Shown: one piece after another, positions 1 through 10,661 of the stretch
How positions within the stretch are numbered: position 1 is the first letter of the stretch
Layout of the letters: each line of letters starts with the position of its first letter
Assembly: GCF_006337065.1 (NCBI RefSeq)
Contig: NZ_CP040872.1
Coordinates: 186,001 to 250,000 of the forward strand
Direction: 5' to 3'
From: Agromyces laixinhei
GTDB taxonomy: Bacteria > Actinomycetota > Actinomycetes > Actinomycetales > Microbacteriaceae
Length of the DNA: 64,000 bases
Program-made: the position numbers and the translations under genes
Notes under the pieces: generated by a model
Seen by the model: the letters and a program-made list of their open reading frames with translations, nothing else
Databases searched by the model: none
What the model was told of the DNA's origin: nothing

Positions 1-471
1 CGGGGCGGGTCTCAGTCATCGAGAGGCTCGCCGATGTCGTGGCATCCGCCGCCGTGCGCATCTGGCTGGAACGCGGCTGCGGCAACGCGCTGGAGTGGCT
101 CGCCGGCTCGCGCGACCCGCACCTCGGCCGGGCTCTCGATGCGATCCACGAGCGCCCCGGCTCCCCGTGGACCGTTGAGTCGCTCGCCCGACTGGCCAGC
201 TCCTCACGGTCGCAGTTCGCCGAGCAGTTCAAAGACGCCGTCGGCGACACCCCCGCCCGCTACGTCACTCGCGTGCGCATGGAGCGGGCGGAGCGGATGC
301 TGCGGGCGGGCATCCCCGGTCGCCGGCATCGCCTACCAGCTCGGCTACGAGAGCGAAGCGGGCTTCAGCCGCGCGTTCCGCCGCCATTCCGGGTTCGCGC
401 CGAGCCTGTGGCGCCGCAGTGATGAGCTCGGCTCGGCCGCCCCACCCGCTACCGTCTCCGTGCAGAGGTGA
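1..471 (+). pseudogene. AraC-family regulator, C-terminal part, frameshifted
   Basis: The reading frame is already open at base 3, so the N-terminus lies outside the window. It encodes the end of a cupin-type sensor domain followed by an AraC helix-turn-helix domain (LARLASSSRSQFAEQFK, then GDTPARYVTRVRMERAERML). After RAGIP near base 315 the protein continues in another frame as VAGIAYQLGYESEAGFSRAF, the expected second HTH helix. One extra C in a CCCC run (312-317) explains the shift. It is either a recent pseudogene or a sequencing error. The restored stop at 471 overlaps the convergent MFS gene by 23 bp, so the regulator probably belongs with that exporter. AraC assignment is firm; the inducer is unknown. 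Confidence 0.85.
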
Positions 472-1660
472 GCACGCCGGCGCCGAGCACCGCCGCGATG
501 CCGCCGGCGATGAGAGCCGTCTGCACGCCGACCGAGTCGACGAGGAGCCCGCCGACTGCGGCGCCGATCGTGATCGAGATCTGGAACGCGGCGACCACGA
601 GGCCGCCGACGCTTTCGAGCCGGTCAGACGCGACGCGTGCGCTCCAGGTCTGCACCATGGTGGGCACCGCACCGAAGCCGGCGCCCCAGACGAACACCGT
701 CACGAAGGTGAGCGCGAGGTTCGAGCCGGCGAGTGCGAGCAGCACCGTTCCCGCGCCGATCGCGACCGGCGCGGCGATCACCAGCACGGGCAGCCGCCGG
801 TCGGCGAGCAGACCCGCGACGAGGTTGCCGACGAAGCTCGCGATGCCGTAGGCCATGAGGAGCATGGCGAGGAGTGCGGGGGTGAGTCCGTCGATCGTCT
901 CGAATACCGGCCGCAGGTAGGTGAACCCCATGAAGTGGCCACCGGCGATCAGGACGATCGCGAGGATGCCGATGGCGACGATCGGCGAGCGCGCGGTCTG
1001 CACCAGCGTGCGGAAGCCGGGGGCTCCGCTCGGAGGGATCGACGGCAGCGTTGCGAGTTGCGCGACGAGTGTCAGCACACCGGCCGCAGCCGCGCCGAAG
1101 AACACGGCCCGCCACCCGAACAGCTCACCGAAATACGCGCCGGCCGGCACCGCGGCGATCGTCGCGAGCGAGACGCCCATGTTCACGACGGTCATCGCGC
1201 GGCCGAGACGGTCGGCCGGCACGAGCTGCGCCGTGACGGCCAGCGACATCGCCCAGAACCCCGAGAGTGCGATTCCGAGGAGCAGGCGCGACGCGAGCAT
1301 GAGGCCGAACGCCGGCGAGATCGCGACGAGCACGTTCGAGACGATGGCGAGTATCGTCAGGCCCGCCATGACCCACCGGCGATCCACCCGGGGCAGCGCC
1401 GAGACGACGAGCGGTCCGCCGATGATGCCGATGACGCTCGTCGCGGTCACGAGCTGGCCGGCCGCGCCCTCGGTGATTCCGAGTCCGGCCGCGATCGGCG
1501 AGAGCAGGCTCGCCGGCAGGAACTCGCTCGCGACGAGAGTGAAGATCCCGAGGCCGAGCGAGACGACCGCGAGCCACGCGGCCGGTCGACCGACCTGCGT
1601 CGCCGGTTCAGTCGCGGCATCCGGTGACTGCGACGGCGTCGTCAGTGTGTTCGTGGGCAT
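449..1660 (-). CDS. MFS transporter (DHA1/AraJ-like exporter)
   Basis: A 403-residue membrane protein with about 12 hydrophobic helices after a polar N-terminal tail of roughly 30 residues. The helix 2-3 loop has the MFS motif A pattern (GGPLVVSALPRVDRRWVM). Length and layout fit the DHA1 drug or sugar efflux group of COG2814. The start ATG at 1660 follows AAGGAG at good spacing; a longer open frame upstream is not needed. It lies 107 bp downstream of the glycosyltransferase on the same strand and converges with the AraC-type gene. Substrate cannot be read from sequence. Confidence 0.87.
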   Translation of the reverse strand: MPTNTLTTPSQSPDAATEPATQVGRPAAWLAVVSLGLGIFTLVASEFLPASLLSPIAAGLGITEGAAGQLVTATSVIGIIGGPLVVSALPRVDRRWVMAGLTILAIVSNVLVAISPAFGLMLASRLLLGIALSGFWAMSLAVTAQLVPADRLGRAMTVVNMGVSLATIAAVPAGAYFGELFGWRAVFFGAAAAGVLTLVAQLATLPSIPPSGAPGFRTLVQTARSPIVAIGILAIVLIAGGHFMGFTYLRPVFETIDGLTPALLAMLLMAYGIASFVGNLVAGLLADRRLPVLVIAAPVAIGAGTVLLALAGSNLALTFVTVFVWGAGFGAVPTMVQTWSARVASDRLESVGGLVVAAFQISITIGAAVGGLLVDSVGVQTALIAGGIAAVLGAGVLTSARRR

Positions 1661-1767
1661 GGCACTCCTTCGAGGTCGACCACCAGCCTCCCGCGGCGCG
1701 GCGCAGCGCACCCGACCGATCGTCGCCTCGACCCGACCGTTGCTCCGGAATACGACCGGCGCGCCCG

Positions 1768-2586
1768 TCAGGCGCGAGAACGCCGTGCGGTCGACCCGCC
1801 GCGGGCGGGCTGCGGCGCGGGGTGCCGCCGGAACCGGCTCCGGATGCCCCATCCGGTGACCCGCAACATCGCCTCGATCACGATCGCGGGACTCATCTTC
1901 GAGCGCCCCTTGACCCGCTCGACGAAAGTCACCGGCACCTCCACGACGACGAGACCTGCCTCGCGCGCGTGCCACAGCATGTCGACCTGGAATCCGTAGC
2001 CGCGGGTGTGCACATCGTCGAGCCGGATGCGGCGCAGCGCGTCGGCGCGGAACGCCCGGTAGCCCGCCGTGACATCCCGGGTCGGCAGACGGAGCACCCA
2101 ACGCGCGTAGGCGCTGCCGCCGCGGGAGAGCCATTGACGGTGGCGCGGCCAGTTCTCGATCGAGCCGCCGTCGATCCAGCGGGAGCCGATGACGAGGTCG
2201 ACCAGCGGGGTGGCACGGGCTGTCTCCGGCGCATCGACGCCGAGAGCCCCCGGCGCCCCGAGGGCGTCGAGCAGGGTCGGCAGCTGCTCGGGCAGGTGCG
2301 AGCCGTCGGCGTCCATCTGCACGATCGGGTCGAAGCCCTCGGCGAGCGCCCACCCGAACGCATCGAGGTACGCCGCCCCGAGACCGTTCTTCTCGGTGCG
2401 ATGCAGCACCTGCACCGAGGCATCCGTCGCCGCCAACTCGTCGGCGATGCGGCCCGTGCCGTCGGGCGAGGAGTCGTCGACGATCAGCACGGAGGCCTCT
2501 GGCACGGCTACGCGCACGCGTTCGACGATCATCGCGATGTTCTCACGCTCGTTGTAGGTGGGAATCACCACCAGGGCTCGGGTCAC
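1768..2586 (-). CDS. Polyprenol monophosphomannose synthase-like GT2 glycosyltransferase
   Basis: A family 2 glycosyltransferase of about 272 residues resembling DPM1/Ppm1, which transfers mannose from GDP-mannose to a polyprenyl phosphate for lipoglycan assembly and protein O-mannosylation. Visible motifs are VIPTYNE (about 7-13), VDDSSPDGT (36-44), the metal-binding DAD in QMDADGS (92-94), and GSRWIDGGS and GYRAFR further on. There is no C-terminal membrane domain and no fused Lnt-like domain, so it would be a soluble or peripheral catalytic subunit. The GTG at 2586 puts the catalytic fold near the N-terminus as in relatives; an ATG pair at 2616-2619 is an alternative, and no ribosome site decides between them. 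Confidence 0.85.
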   Translation of the reverse strand: MTRALVVIPTYNERENIAMIVERVRVAVPEASVLIVDDSSPDGTGRIADELAATDASVQVLHRTEKNGLGAAYLDAFGWALAEGFDPIVQMDADGSHLPEQLPTLLDALGAPGALGVDAPETARATPLVDLVIGSRWIDGGSIENWPRHRQWLSRGGSAYARWVLRLPTRDVTAGYRAFRADALRRIRLDDVHTRGYGFQVDMLWHAREAGLVVVEVPVTFVERVKGRSKMSPAIVIEAMLRVTGWGIRSRFRRHPAPQPARGGSTARRSRA

Positions 2587-2621
2587 CCCTCCGAATCTAG
2601 TCGCCCCCTCCCCCATCACCG

Positions 2622-2675
2622 TTCTCAGGAGATTTTGGGGCTCGGATGCCTCGGAGGGGGGATTTCTCCTGAGAA
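2622..2675. repeat. Inverted repeat with TTCTCAGGAGA arms
   Basis: Perfect 11-bp arms TTCTCAGGAGA (2622-2632) and TCTCCTGAGAA (2665-2675) surround a GC-rich loop of about 32 nt. The element lies in the 178-bp gap between the end of the POT transporter gene and the start of the glycosyltransferase, both on the minus strand, and could terminate transcription of the former. The segment CACCGTTCTCAGGA recurs at 13870-13883, so this is one member of a short dispersed palindrome family. No U-run typical of an intrinsic terminator follows. Confidence 0.6.
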
Positions 2676-2764
2676 GAGGTTGATTTCGGAGTGTGGTTCC
2701 TGAAAAGAGCGACTTCGGGTGTGAAGAGAGTGGCTGCGGGTAGGAGAAGGGGCGGAGGAGGCGG

Positions 2765-5220
<2,456 letters not shown>

Positions 5221-5238
5221 GGGGGCATGCCGCGAACT

Positions 5239-5254
5239 CGGGGGCATGCCCCCG
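5239..5254. terminator. GC palindrome after the hydrolase gene
   Basis: CGGGGGCATGCCCCCG is a perfect 16-bp palindrome starting 18 bp after the hydrolase stop. A related half, GGGGGCATGCC, begins directly after the stop codon. A stem-only terminator or processing site is plausible; there is no T-run. Confidence 0.4.
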
Positions 5255-5320
5255 TGCGCGGGCGTCGCAGATCTCGGTAGCGTCGCAGGCGGCGGGGGAA
5301 ATCCGCCAGAGGGAGGAATC

Positions 5321-6061
5321 ATGACCCGCACGTCACGCACGATCGCGATCGGTGCCGTCATCGCGGCGGCGGCATTCCTGCTGAGCGGATGCGGCATGTT
5401 CACGCCACCCGAACGGTTCAGCGACGAGACGACCCTCGACGAGCTGGTGCAGACGATCGAGATCGACCAGCCCGCGGGCAGCGTGACCGTGCGCGGTGAC
5501 GCCGCCGCCACAGGGGTCGAGGTCTCGCGCACCGTCTCGTACCGCGGCGACCGCGAAGTCGGAACGACGTTCGAGGTCGACGGCGACGTGCTCGTGCTCA
5601 GCGGGTGCGGCCGGCACTGCACGGTCGACTACTCGATCTCACTTCCGGCCGGCGCCGACGTGCGCGGCGAGACCTCGAACGGCTCGATCGAGCTCGAAGG
5701 GGTCAACGAGGTCGACGTCGAGACGACCAACGGCAAGATCGAACTCGACGATGTCGCCGGCGCGGTCGAGGCCGAGACGAGCAACGGTCGCATCGAGGGG
5801 CGGGGCCTCGCCGGCACCGGCGTGCTCGCGACCACGTCGAACGGCGGCATCGACCTGCGGCTCTCGGCGGCGCAGGATGTCGAGGCCCGATCGTCGAACG
5901 GCGCGATCGACCTCGTGGTGCCGACCGAGGGCGCCGGCTACCGCGTCACGACCGATACCTCCAACGGCTCGGTCGACATCGGCATCGACGAGGACTCCGA
6001 CGGCGAGTTCACGCTCGACCTCGCGACCTCGAACGGCTCGATCACGGTCACCGGCCGCTGA
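5321..6061 (+). CDS. DUF4097-type lipoprotein with seven [ST][ST]NG repeats
   Basis: A 246-residue exported lipoprotein. A signal peptide ends in the lipobox LLSGC (Cys24), so it should be anchored to the outer face of the membrane. The rest is a DUF4097/DUF4098-like beta domain in which a short turn recurs about every 18-24 residues: TSNGSI, TTNGKI, TSNGRI, TSNGGI, SSNGAI, TSNGSV and TSNGSI. Such periodic S/T-N-G turns suggest a right-handed beta-helix. GGGAGG four bases before ATG 5321 supports the start. It is a single gene between the hydrolase and the convergent rocD, only 3 bp from the rocD stop. Its function is not known. Confidence 0.85.
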   Translation: MTRTSRTIAIGAVIAAAAFLLSGCGMFTPPERFSDETTLDELVQTIEIDQPAGSVTVRGDAAATGVEVSRTVSYRGDREVGTTFEVDGDVLVLSGCGRHCTVDYSISLPAGADVRGETSNGSIELEGVNEVDVETTNGKIELDDVAGAVEAETSNGRIEGRGLAGTGVLATTSNGGIDLRLSAAQDVEARSSNGAIDLVVPTEGAGYRVTTDTSNGSVDIGIDEDSDGEFTLDLATSNGSITVTGR

Positions 6062-6064
6062 TGG

Positions 6065-7297
6065 TCACCGGCCGCTGACGGCGAACTCGTCGAGCACCGC
6101 CGTGAGCTGATCGACGGCCCAGTCGAGATCCGCCTGCTCGACGACGATCGGCGGCGCCAGGCGGATCGTCGAGCCGTGCGTGTCTTTCGCGAGCACGCCG
6201 CGGCGCATGAGCGCCTCGCACGCCTCGCGGCCGGTCGCGAGCGCAGGGTCGATGTCGATGCCGGCCCAGAGGCCTGCGCCTCGCACCGCAACGACGCCGT
6301 GCCCGACGAGTGCGCGCAACCGCTCGTGCAGGTGCGCGCCGAGGGCACGCGCCCGTTCCTGCGGCTCACCGGTCGCGAGCATGCGCACGACCTCGAGACC
6401 GACGGATGCCGCGAGCGGATTGCCCCCGAAGGTCGACCCGTGCTCGCCAGGGCGCAGCACCCCGAGCACCTCCCGGTCGCCGACGACCGCCGAGACCGGC
6501 ACGATGCCGCCGCCGAGGGCCTTGCCGAGCAGGTACAGGTCGGGCACGACGTCGACGAGGTCGCACGCGAATGTCGCGCCCACCCGGCCGAGCCCCGACT
6601 GGATCTCGTCGGCGATGAGCAGCACCCGGCGCTCGGTGCAGAGCGCGCGGAGCGCAGGCAGGAACTCGGCCGGCGGCAGGACGACGCCGGCCTCCCCCTG
6701 GATCGGTTCGACGAGCACCGCGACCGTGTTCTCGTCGATCGCTGCGGCGACCGCGCCGGCGTCGCCGTAGGGCACCGTGCGGAAGCCCGGCGTGTAGGGC
6801 CCGAAGTCGACGCGCGCATCGGGGTCGTCGCTGAACGAGATGATGGTCGTCGTGCGTCCGTGGAAGTTGCCGGCCATCACGACGATGTTCGCGGCATCCG
6901 GCGCCACGCCCTTCACCCGGTAGCCCCAGGCGCGTGCCACCTTGATGGCCGACTCGACGGCCTCGGCGCCCGTGTTCATGGCCAGCACCATGTCTGTGCC
7001 GCAGAGCGCGGCGAGTTCGGTGACGAAGAGGCCGAGCCGGTCGTGGTGGAACGCGCGGCTCGTGAGCGTGATGCGATCGAGCTGTTCGCGCGCCGCCGCG
7101 ACGAGCCGCGGGTTGCCGTGCCCGAAGTTCACGGCCGAGTACGCGGCGAGACAGTCGAGGTAGCGACGCCCCTCGACATCCGTCACCCAGGCGCCCTCGC
7201 CCGAGGCGACGACGACGGGCAGCGGGTGGTAGTTGTGCGCGGCGTGCTCTTCTTCGAGCGCGATCGCCTCGGCGGTGCGGTCGGTCATCGCGGTCAT
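6065..7297 (-). CDS. rocD: Ornithine aminotransferase
   Basis: A 410-residue class-III PLP aminotransferase that converts ornithine and 2-oxoglutarate to glutamate-5-semialdehyde and glutamate. Diagnostic segments are MNTGAEAVESAIKVAR, GNFHGRT, the cofactor-binding LIADEIQSGLGR, and the Schiff-base lysine in LGKALGGGIVPVSA. Length fits RocD. ATG 7297 is preceded by GGAG at eight bases and overlaps the upstream stop as ATGA, so translation is coupled to the guanidine-modifying enzyme gene. The product semialdehyde is also the PutA intermediate, so this gene and putA at 14-17.6 kb converge on glutamate. Confidence 0.94.
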   Translation of the reverse strand: MTAMTDRTAEAIALEEEHAAHNYHPLPVVVASGEGAWVTDVEGRRYLDCLAAYSAVNFGHGNPRLVAAAREQLDRITLTSRAFHHDRLGLFVTELAALCGTDMVLAMNTGAEAVESAIKVARAWGYRVKGVAPDAANIVVMAGNFHGRTTTIISFSDDPDARVDFGPYTPGFRTVPYGDAGAVAAAIDENTVAVLVEPIQGEAGVVLPPAEFLPALRALCTERRVLLIADEIQSGLGRVGATFACDLVDVVPDLYLLGKALGGGIVPVSAVVGDREVLGVLRPGEHGSTFGGNPLAASVGLEVVRMLATGEPQERARALGAHLHERLRALVGHGVVAVRGAGLWAGIDIDPALATGREACEALMRRGVLAKDTHGSTIRLAPPIVVEQADLDWAVDQLTAVLDEFAVSGR

Positions 7298-8154
7298 CGT
7301 CGCAGCTCCAGGGTGGCGCACTTGACGCCGCCGCCGCCGAGCAGCAGCTCGGAGAGGTCGACGCCGATCGGGTGGTAGCCGTGGTCGAGCAGTTGTCGTT
7401 CGAAGTCCCTCGCGCGCGACGCGATCACGACGTTGTACCCGTCGCTGAACGAGTTGAGGCCGAGCACCGCGGCATCCGCCTCGTTCACGATGACGGCGTC
7501 GGGAAAGCGGGCCTGCAAGACGGCGACGGATGCCTCGTCGAACGCACTCGGCAGGTAGGCGATGTGCTCACGACCGGGTGTGTCGTCGAGCACCGCGACC
7601 GCCGTGTCGAGGTGGTAGAAGCTCGGGTTCACGAGCCGCAGGGTCACGACCTCGCGGCCGAAGATCGCGGCGAGTTCTTCATGCGAGCGAGAGTCGCTGC
7701 GAAACCCGGTGCCGGCGAGGATCGCATCGCCGACGAGCAGGAAGTCGCCCTCGCCCTCGTTGATCTCCGCCGGCACTCGCACGTCGAGACCCGCCTCGCG
7801 GAACCACCGCATGTAGGCCGGGCCCTCGGCTTGACGCTCGGGGTGGGTGAATCGCGCGCCGTAGGCGATGCCGTCGATCACGAAGCCGCCGTTCGCCGCG
7901 TAGACCATGTCGGGCAGGCCGGCGATCGGCTCGATGAGCTGCACGTCGTAGCCGAGGCCGACATAGGTGTCGTAGAGCACCTGCCACTGCGCGAGGGCGC
8001 GACCGGTGTCGGTCGGCTGGGCCGGATTCATCCACGGATTGATGCGGTACACGACCGTGAAGTACTCGGGTCGGCACATCAGCACACTGCGGCCGGTGGG
8101 GCGACGCTCGGGCCGCGTGGCGGGCTGCTCGTCGGTTCGGATCATGCTCGACAT
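7294..8154 (-). CDS. Guanidine-modifying hydrolase (DDAH or arginine dihydrolase type)
   Basis: A 286-residue protein of the arginine deiminase/DDAH superfamily. The catalytic Cys (279) lies in GGGGVKCATLEL at the C-terminus and the catalytic His in PSFYHLDTA. It would usually be called dimethylargininase, giving citrulline and dimethylamine. However, the substrate-binding segment reads VYAANGG (Asn88) where deiminases usually have an acidic residue, and the gene is coupled to rocD, which uses ornithine rather than citrulline. An enzyme that hydrolyses arginine straight to ornithine is therefore a serious alternative. Start ATG 8154 follows GGAG by five bases. First gene of a two-gene operon. 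Confidence 0.8.
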   Translation of the reverse strand: MSSMIRTDEQPATRPERRPTGRSVLMCRPEYFTVVYRINPWMNPAQPTDTGRALAQWQVLYDTYVGLGYDVQLIEPIAGLPDMVYAANGGFVIDGIAYGARFTHPERQAEGPAYMRWFREAGLDVRVPAEINEGEGDFLLVGDAILAGTGFRSDSRSHEELAAIFGREVVTLRLVNPSFYHLDTAVAVLDDTPGREHIAYLPSAFDEASVAVLQARFPDAVIVNEADAAVLGLNSFSDGYNVVIASRARDFERQLLDHGYHPIGVDLSELLLGGGGVKCATLELRR

Positions 8155-8452
8155 CTCATCTCCTCGAAAGCGGCGGATGGCGGACCGGGTCGCTCACAAC
8201 GAGCCTCGGCGATGACCTCCAGGTTGCGCCGCCGTCGAGACGCCACTCCCAGTGTGGCCCGATCGGCGCCGAACATTCCGGGCGTGACGCGCAATTTCGC
8301 TGCCCGTTCGATGCGGTTGCGGCGAATCGCTGCGTGGAAACACGGTCGGATGCCGCGACACGCGCGTCTCGACCGGCCATTGCCGTCGTACTCCGTGTGT
8401 TGCATCCTTGAAGAAGCCGGATGCCCCATCCGACGGGCCAATGGGAGACCGA
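8155..8452. other. 298-bp intergenic region
   Basis: This gap separates divergent starts of the guanidine-modifying enzyme gene (minus) and a membrane protein gene (plus). I see the ribosome sites at each end (GGAG before 8154 on the minus strand, GGGAG before 8453) but no convincing paired -35/-10 box, RNA hairpin or coding frame. It presumably holds both promoters. Confidence 0.4.
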
Positions 8453-9265
8453 ATGCCCGAACCCACCGACGACGAGCGCGTGCGACGTCTACAGCGAACG
8501 GCCTTCGGCGCCGGGGCGGGCGATGACGAGCGCGCCGCCGCCGTGGCCGAGCTCGAAGCCTTGCGACGCGTGGGCGACGGCGAGCGCGACGGCGGGTCAT
8601 CCGCCGACCCGGCGGATGCCTCGTCCCGAGCGCCAGCCGACCGCGCACACCTGATGCCGGTGCCGCCGCCGAGCGCGCCCGGCCACGTCGCTGCGCGGGG
8701 TGAATCGCGCGTCCGCGGACTCGACGCAGCATCGGCCCGCAGGTTCCGGTTGGCGATCGGAGCGGTCACCGTCACGCTGCTCGTCGGCGTGACGGTCGGC
8801 TGGCAGTTCGGTGCTCGCACCGCGCATCCGCCCGCCGAGAACGCGGCGCCGACGGCGGGCGCGCCATTCGAGGCCGAGGTCGCCGATGCGCAGACGTTGT
8901 ACGAGTACGTCGCCTCCCGTCCGTTCGCCAGCGAGACTCCCGCGGCCGGCGTCTTCAGCCGCCCGGTGACCGCCGCCGATGCGCCTCCCGCGGGGGCGGC
9001 CGCACAACTGGGCGTCGGGGAGCTCGACTTCCGGCTGCTCGAGGCGCACGACGAGGGCCTGCGCCTCTACGCGGTGCGCGACAACATCGATGTGTGCCTC
9101 TTCGCCGCGTTCGCCACCGGTGCCATGGCGTCGGCGTGCACGGCGGAGGGGCGGTTCCCCACCGAGGGAATCACCCTGAAGATCGGCGCGCCCGACATCC
9201 GCGACCGCGTCGATGCGACCTGGCTCCCCGACGGCACGCTTGAACTGCGCGACGGTTCGAACTGA
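8453..9265 (+). CDS. Single-pass membrane protein of unknown function
   Basis: A 270-residue protein I do not recognise. An N-terminal charged region rich in Asp, Glu, Arg and Ala (1-95) precedes one hydrophobic segment at about 99-117, and a C-terminal domain of about 150 residues follows, containing two cysteines (in DVCLF and SACTAEG). The layout suggests a cytoplasmic N-terminus and an extracytoplasmic C-terminal domain. ATG 8453 is preceded by GGGAG at five bases; a longer frame from 8408 lacks one. It converges with the F420-type oxidoreductase gene, with 15 bp between stops. Confidence 0.7.
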   Translation: MPEPTDDERVRRLQRTAFGAGAGDDERAAAVAELEALRRVGDGERDGGSSADPADASSRAPADRAHLMPVPPPSAPGHVAARGESRVRGLDAASARRFRLAIGAVTVTLLVGVTVGWQFGARTAHPPAENAAPTAGAPFEAEVADAQTLYEYVASRPFASETPAAGVFSRPVTAADAPPAGAAAQLGVGELDFRLLEAHDEGLRLYAVRDNIDVCLFAAFATGAMASACTAEGRFPTEGITLKIGAPDIRDRVDATWLPDGTLELRDGSN

Positions 9266-9280
9266 ATGTTCGGCCGCCGC

Positions 9281-10081
9281 TCAACCGTTCTTCCGGTCTC
9301 GCCATGCCCGGTACTGCCGGGCGACCGAGAGGTCGTACTCGGGCCCGCTGACCCCCAACGTGAACAGCCGCACGCCAGCGTCGTACAGCGCGTCGGCGTC
9401 GTCGAGGTCTGCGTGGTGGCGCACGAGCTCGTTCGAGACGGTGATCTCCGAGACATCCCGCCCCACCTTCTCGCCCCAGCGGGCGAGCACGTCGAGCTTG
9501 TGCGGCAGTTCGTCGGGCGCAACGAATGAATGCCAGATGTCAGCGTGCCGGGCGACGATGCGCAGCGTCTTCTGCTCGCCCTTGCCGCCGATCATGACCG
9601 GGATCCGGCGCGTCGGGCCCGGGTTCAGCTTCGCCCACCGGGCTTCGATGCGCGGCAGGGCGTCGGCGAGCGCGTTCAGGCGCGAGCCACGCGTGCCGAA
9701 CTCGTAGCCGTACTCGTCGTAGTCGCGCTCGAACCACCCGGCGCCGGTGCCGAAGATGAACCGGCCGGTGCCGCCCTTCGCGCTGATGTGGTCGAGGGTG
9801 CGTGCCATGTCGGCCTGCAGGTCGGCGCCGCGGTACGAGTTGCAGTTGACGAGCGTGCCGAACTCGATGCGCTCGGTCTGCTCGGCCCAGGCGCCGAGCA
9901 TCGACCATGCCTCGAAGTGCAGGCCCTCGGGATCTCCGGTGAGCGGAAAGAAGTGATCCCAGTTGAAGACGGCGTCGACGCCGAGTTCCTCGAGGCGCAT
10001 GACCGTGTCGCGGATGGCCTGATACTCGGCATGCTGCGGCTGCACCTGAACGGCCAGACGAGCCGGGGAATCGAGGGACAT
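9281..10081 (-). CDS. LLM-class F420-dependent oxidoreductase
   Basis: A 266-residue TIM-barrel protein of the luciferase-like monooxygenase superfamily, in the branch that uses coenzyme F420. Typical features are an early FNWDHFFP segment, the mid-barrel GRFIFGTGAGW motif, and IPVMIGGKGEQKTLRIVARHADIWH, here seen in pieces. Members reduce or oxidise small organic molecules with F420; no substrate can be named. No clear ribosome site precedes ATG 10081, but TAGGCT six bases further upstream could be the -10 box of a leaderless message. It is divergent from the Lrp gene. Confidence 0.85.
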   Translation of the reverse strand: MSLDSPARLAVQVQPQHAEYQAIRDTVMRLEELGVDAVFNWDHFFPLTGDPEGLHFEAWSMLGAWAEQTERIEFGTLVNCNSYRGADLQADMARTLDHISAKGGTGRFIFGTGAGWFERDYDEYGYEFGTRGSRLNALADALPRIEARWAKLNPGPTRRIPVMIGGKGEQKTLRIVARHADIWHSFVAPDELPHKLDVLARWGEKVGRDVSEITVSNELVRHHADLDDADALYDAGVRLFTLGVSGPEYDLSVARQYRAWRDRKNG

Positions 10082-10158
10082 CCTGCAAGCCTAGGCGGGA
10101 TCCCCCGTGAGGCGCATGAAATGTGCGCCGAGCCCTGTGCGAACGCAACGGATCGACA

Positions 10159-10164
10159 TACAAT
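10159..10164 (+). promoter_or_regulatory. -10 box of a probable leaderless lrp-type transcript
   Basis: TACAAT ends six bases before ATG 10171, and no Shine-Dalgarno sequence lies between. Transcription would start at or next to the A of the start codon. The matching -35 position (about 10136-10141) is poor. Confidence 0.5.
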
Positions 10165-10170
10165 CCGAGC

Positions 10171-10608
10171 ATGGACAACCTGGATCGCGCCATCCTCGAC
10201 CTGCTCCGGCAGAACTCCCGGGCGGGGTACGGCGACATCGGATCGTCGGTCGGTCTCTCGGCATCGGCCGTCAAGCGGCGTGTCGACCGCCTCGTCGCCG
10301 ACGGTGTCATCCGCTCGTTCACCATCCAGGTCGACCCGACCGTCGACGGCATGTCGACCGAGGCCTACGTCGAACTGTTCTGCCGCGGCACGGTCGCGCC
10401 CGACGAGTTGCAGCGCATCCTGCAGGGGGTGCCCGAGATCGTCTACGCCGGCACCGTGACCGGCAGCGCCGACGCGATCGTGCAGATGCGCGCCCGTGAC
10501 ATCGCGTCGCTCGAAGACGCGCTCGAACGCGTGCGCATCGCTCCGAACGTCGACCACACCCGCAGTGCGATCGTGCTGTCGCGACTGGTCAACCGCAGCC
10601 GGGACTGA
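10171..10608 (+). CDS. Lrp/AsnC-family transcriptional regulator
   Basis: A 145-residue regulator with an N-terminal AsnC helix-turn-helix (DRAILDLLRQNSRAGYGDIG, then LSASAVKRRVDRLVADGVI) and a C-terminal ligand-binding RAM/ACT-like domain. Lrp relatives of this size are commonly found with arginine/ornithine catabolic genes in actinobacteria, and rocD and its partner lie about 2 kb away, so they are likely targets; this is inference from proximity. ATG 10171 is preferred because TACAAT is placed for a leaderless start there; a longer frame from 10123 would read through that promoter. Confidence 0.9.
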   Translation: MDNLDRAILDLLRQNSRAGYGDIGSSVGLSASAVKRRVDRLVADGVIRSFTIQVDPTVDGMSTEAYVELFCRGTVAPDELQRILQGVPEIVYAGTVTGSADAIVQMRARDIASLEDALERVRIAPNVDHTRSAIVLSRLVNRSRD

Positions 10609-10626
10609 CGCCGCGCCCTCGGCCGC

Positions 10627-10655
10627 TTGACGATTTCTGTTTGTAGTAATACATT
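10627..10655 (+). promoter_or_regulatory. Promoter with overlapping palindromic operator
   Basis: TTGACG (10627-10632) and TACATT (10650-10655) are separated by exactly 17 bp, and ATG 10662 lies where transcription should begin, so the message is probably leaderless. The palindrome TGTA-GTAA-TACA (10642-10653) covers the spacer end and the -10 box. The second gene downstream encodes a YtrA-type GntR repressor, the obvious candidate to bind it. Confidence 0.65.
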
Positions 10656-10661
10656 CGGAGC

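Noticed and set aside
419..1627. 402-residue plus-strand frame opposite the MFS gene
   Set aside because: The sequence is almost only Arg, Asp, Glu, Gly and His, typical of an antisense frame; the MFS protein is clear.
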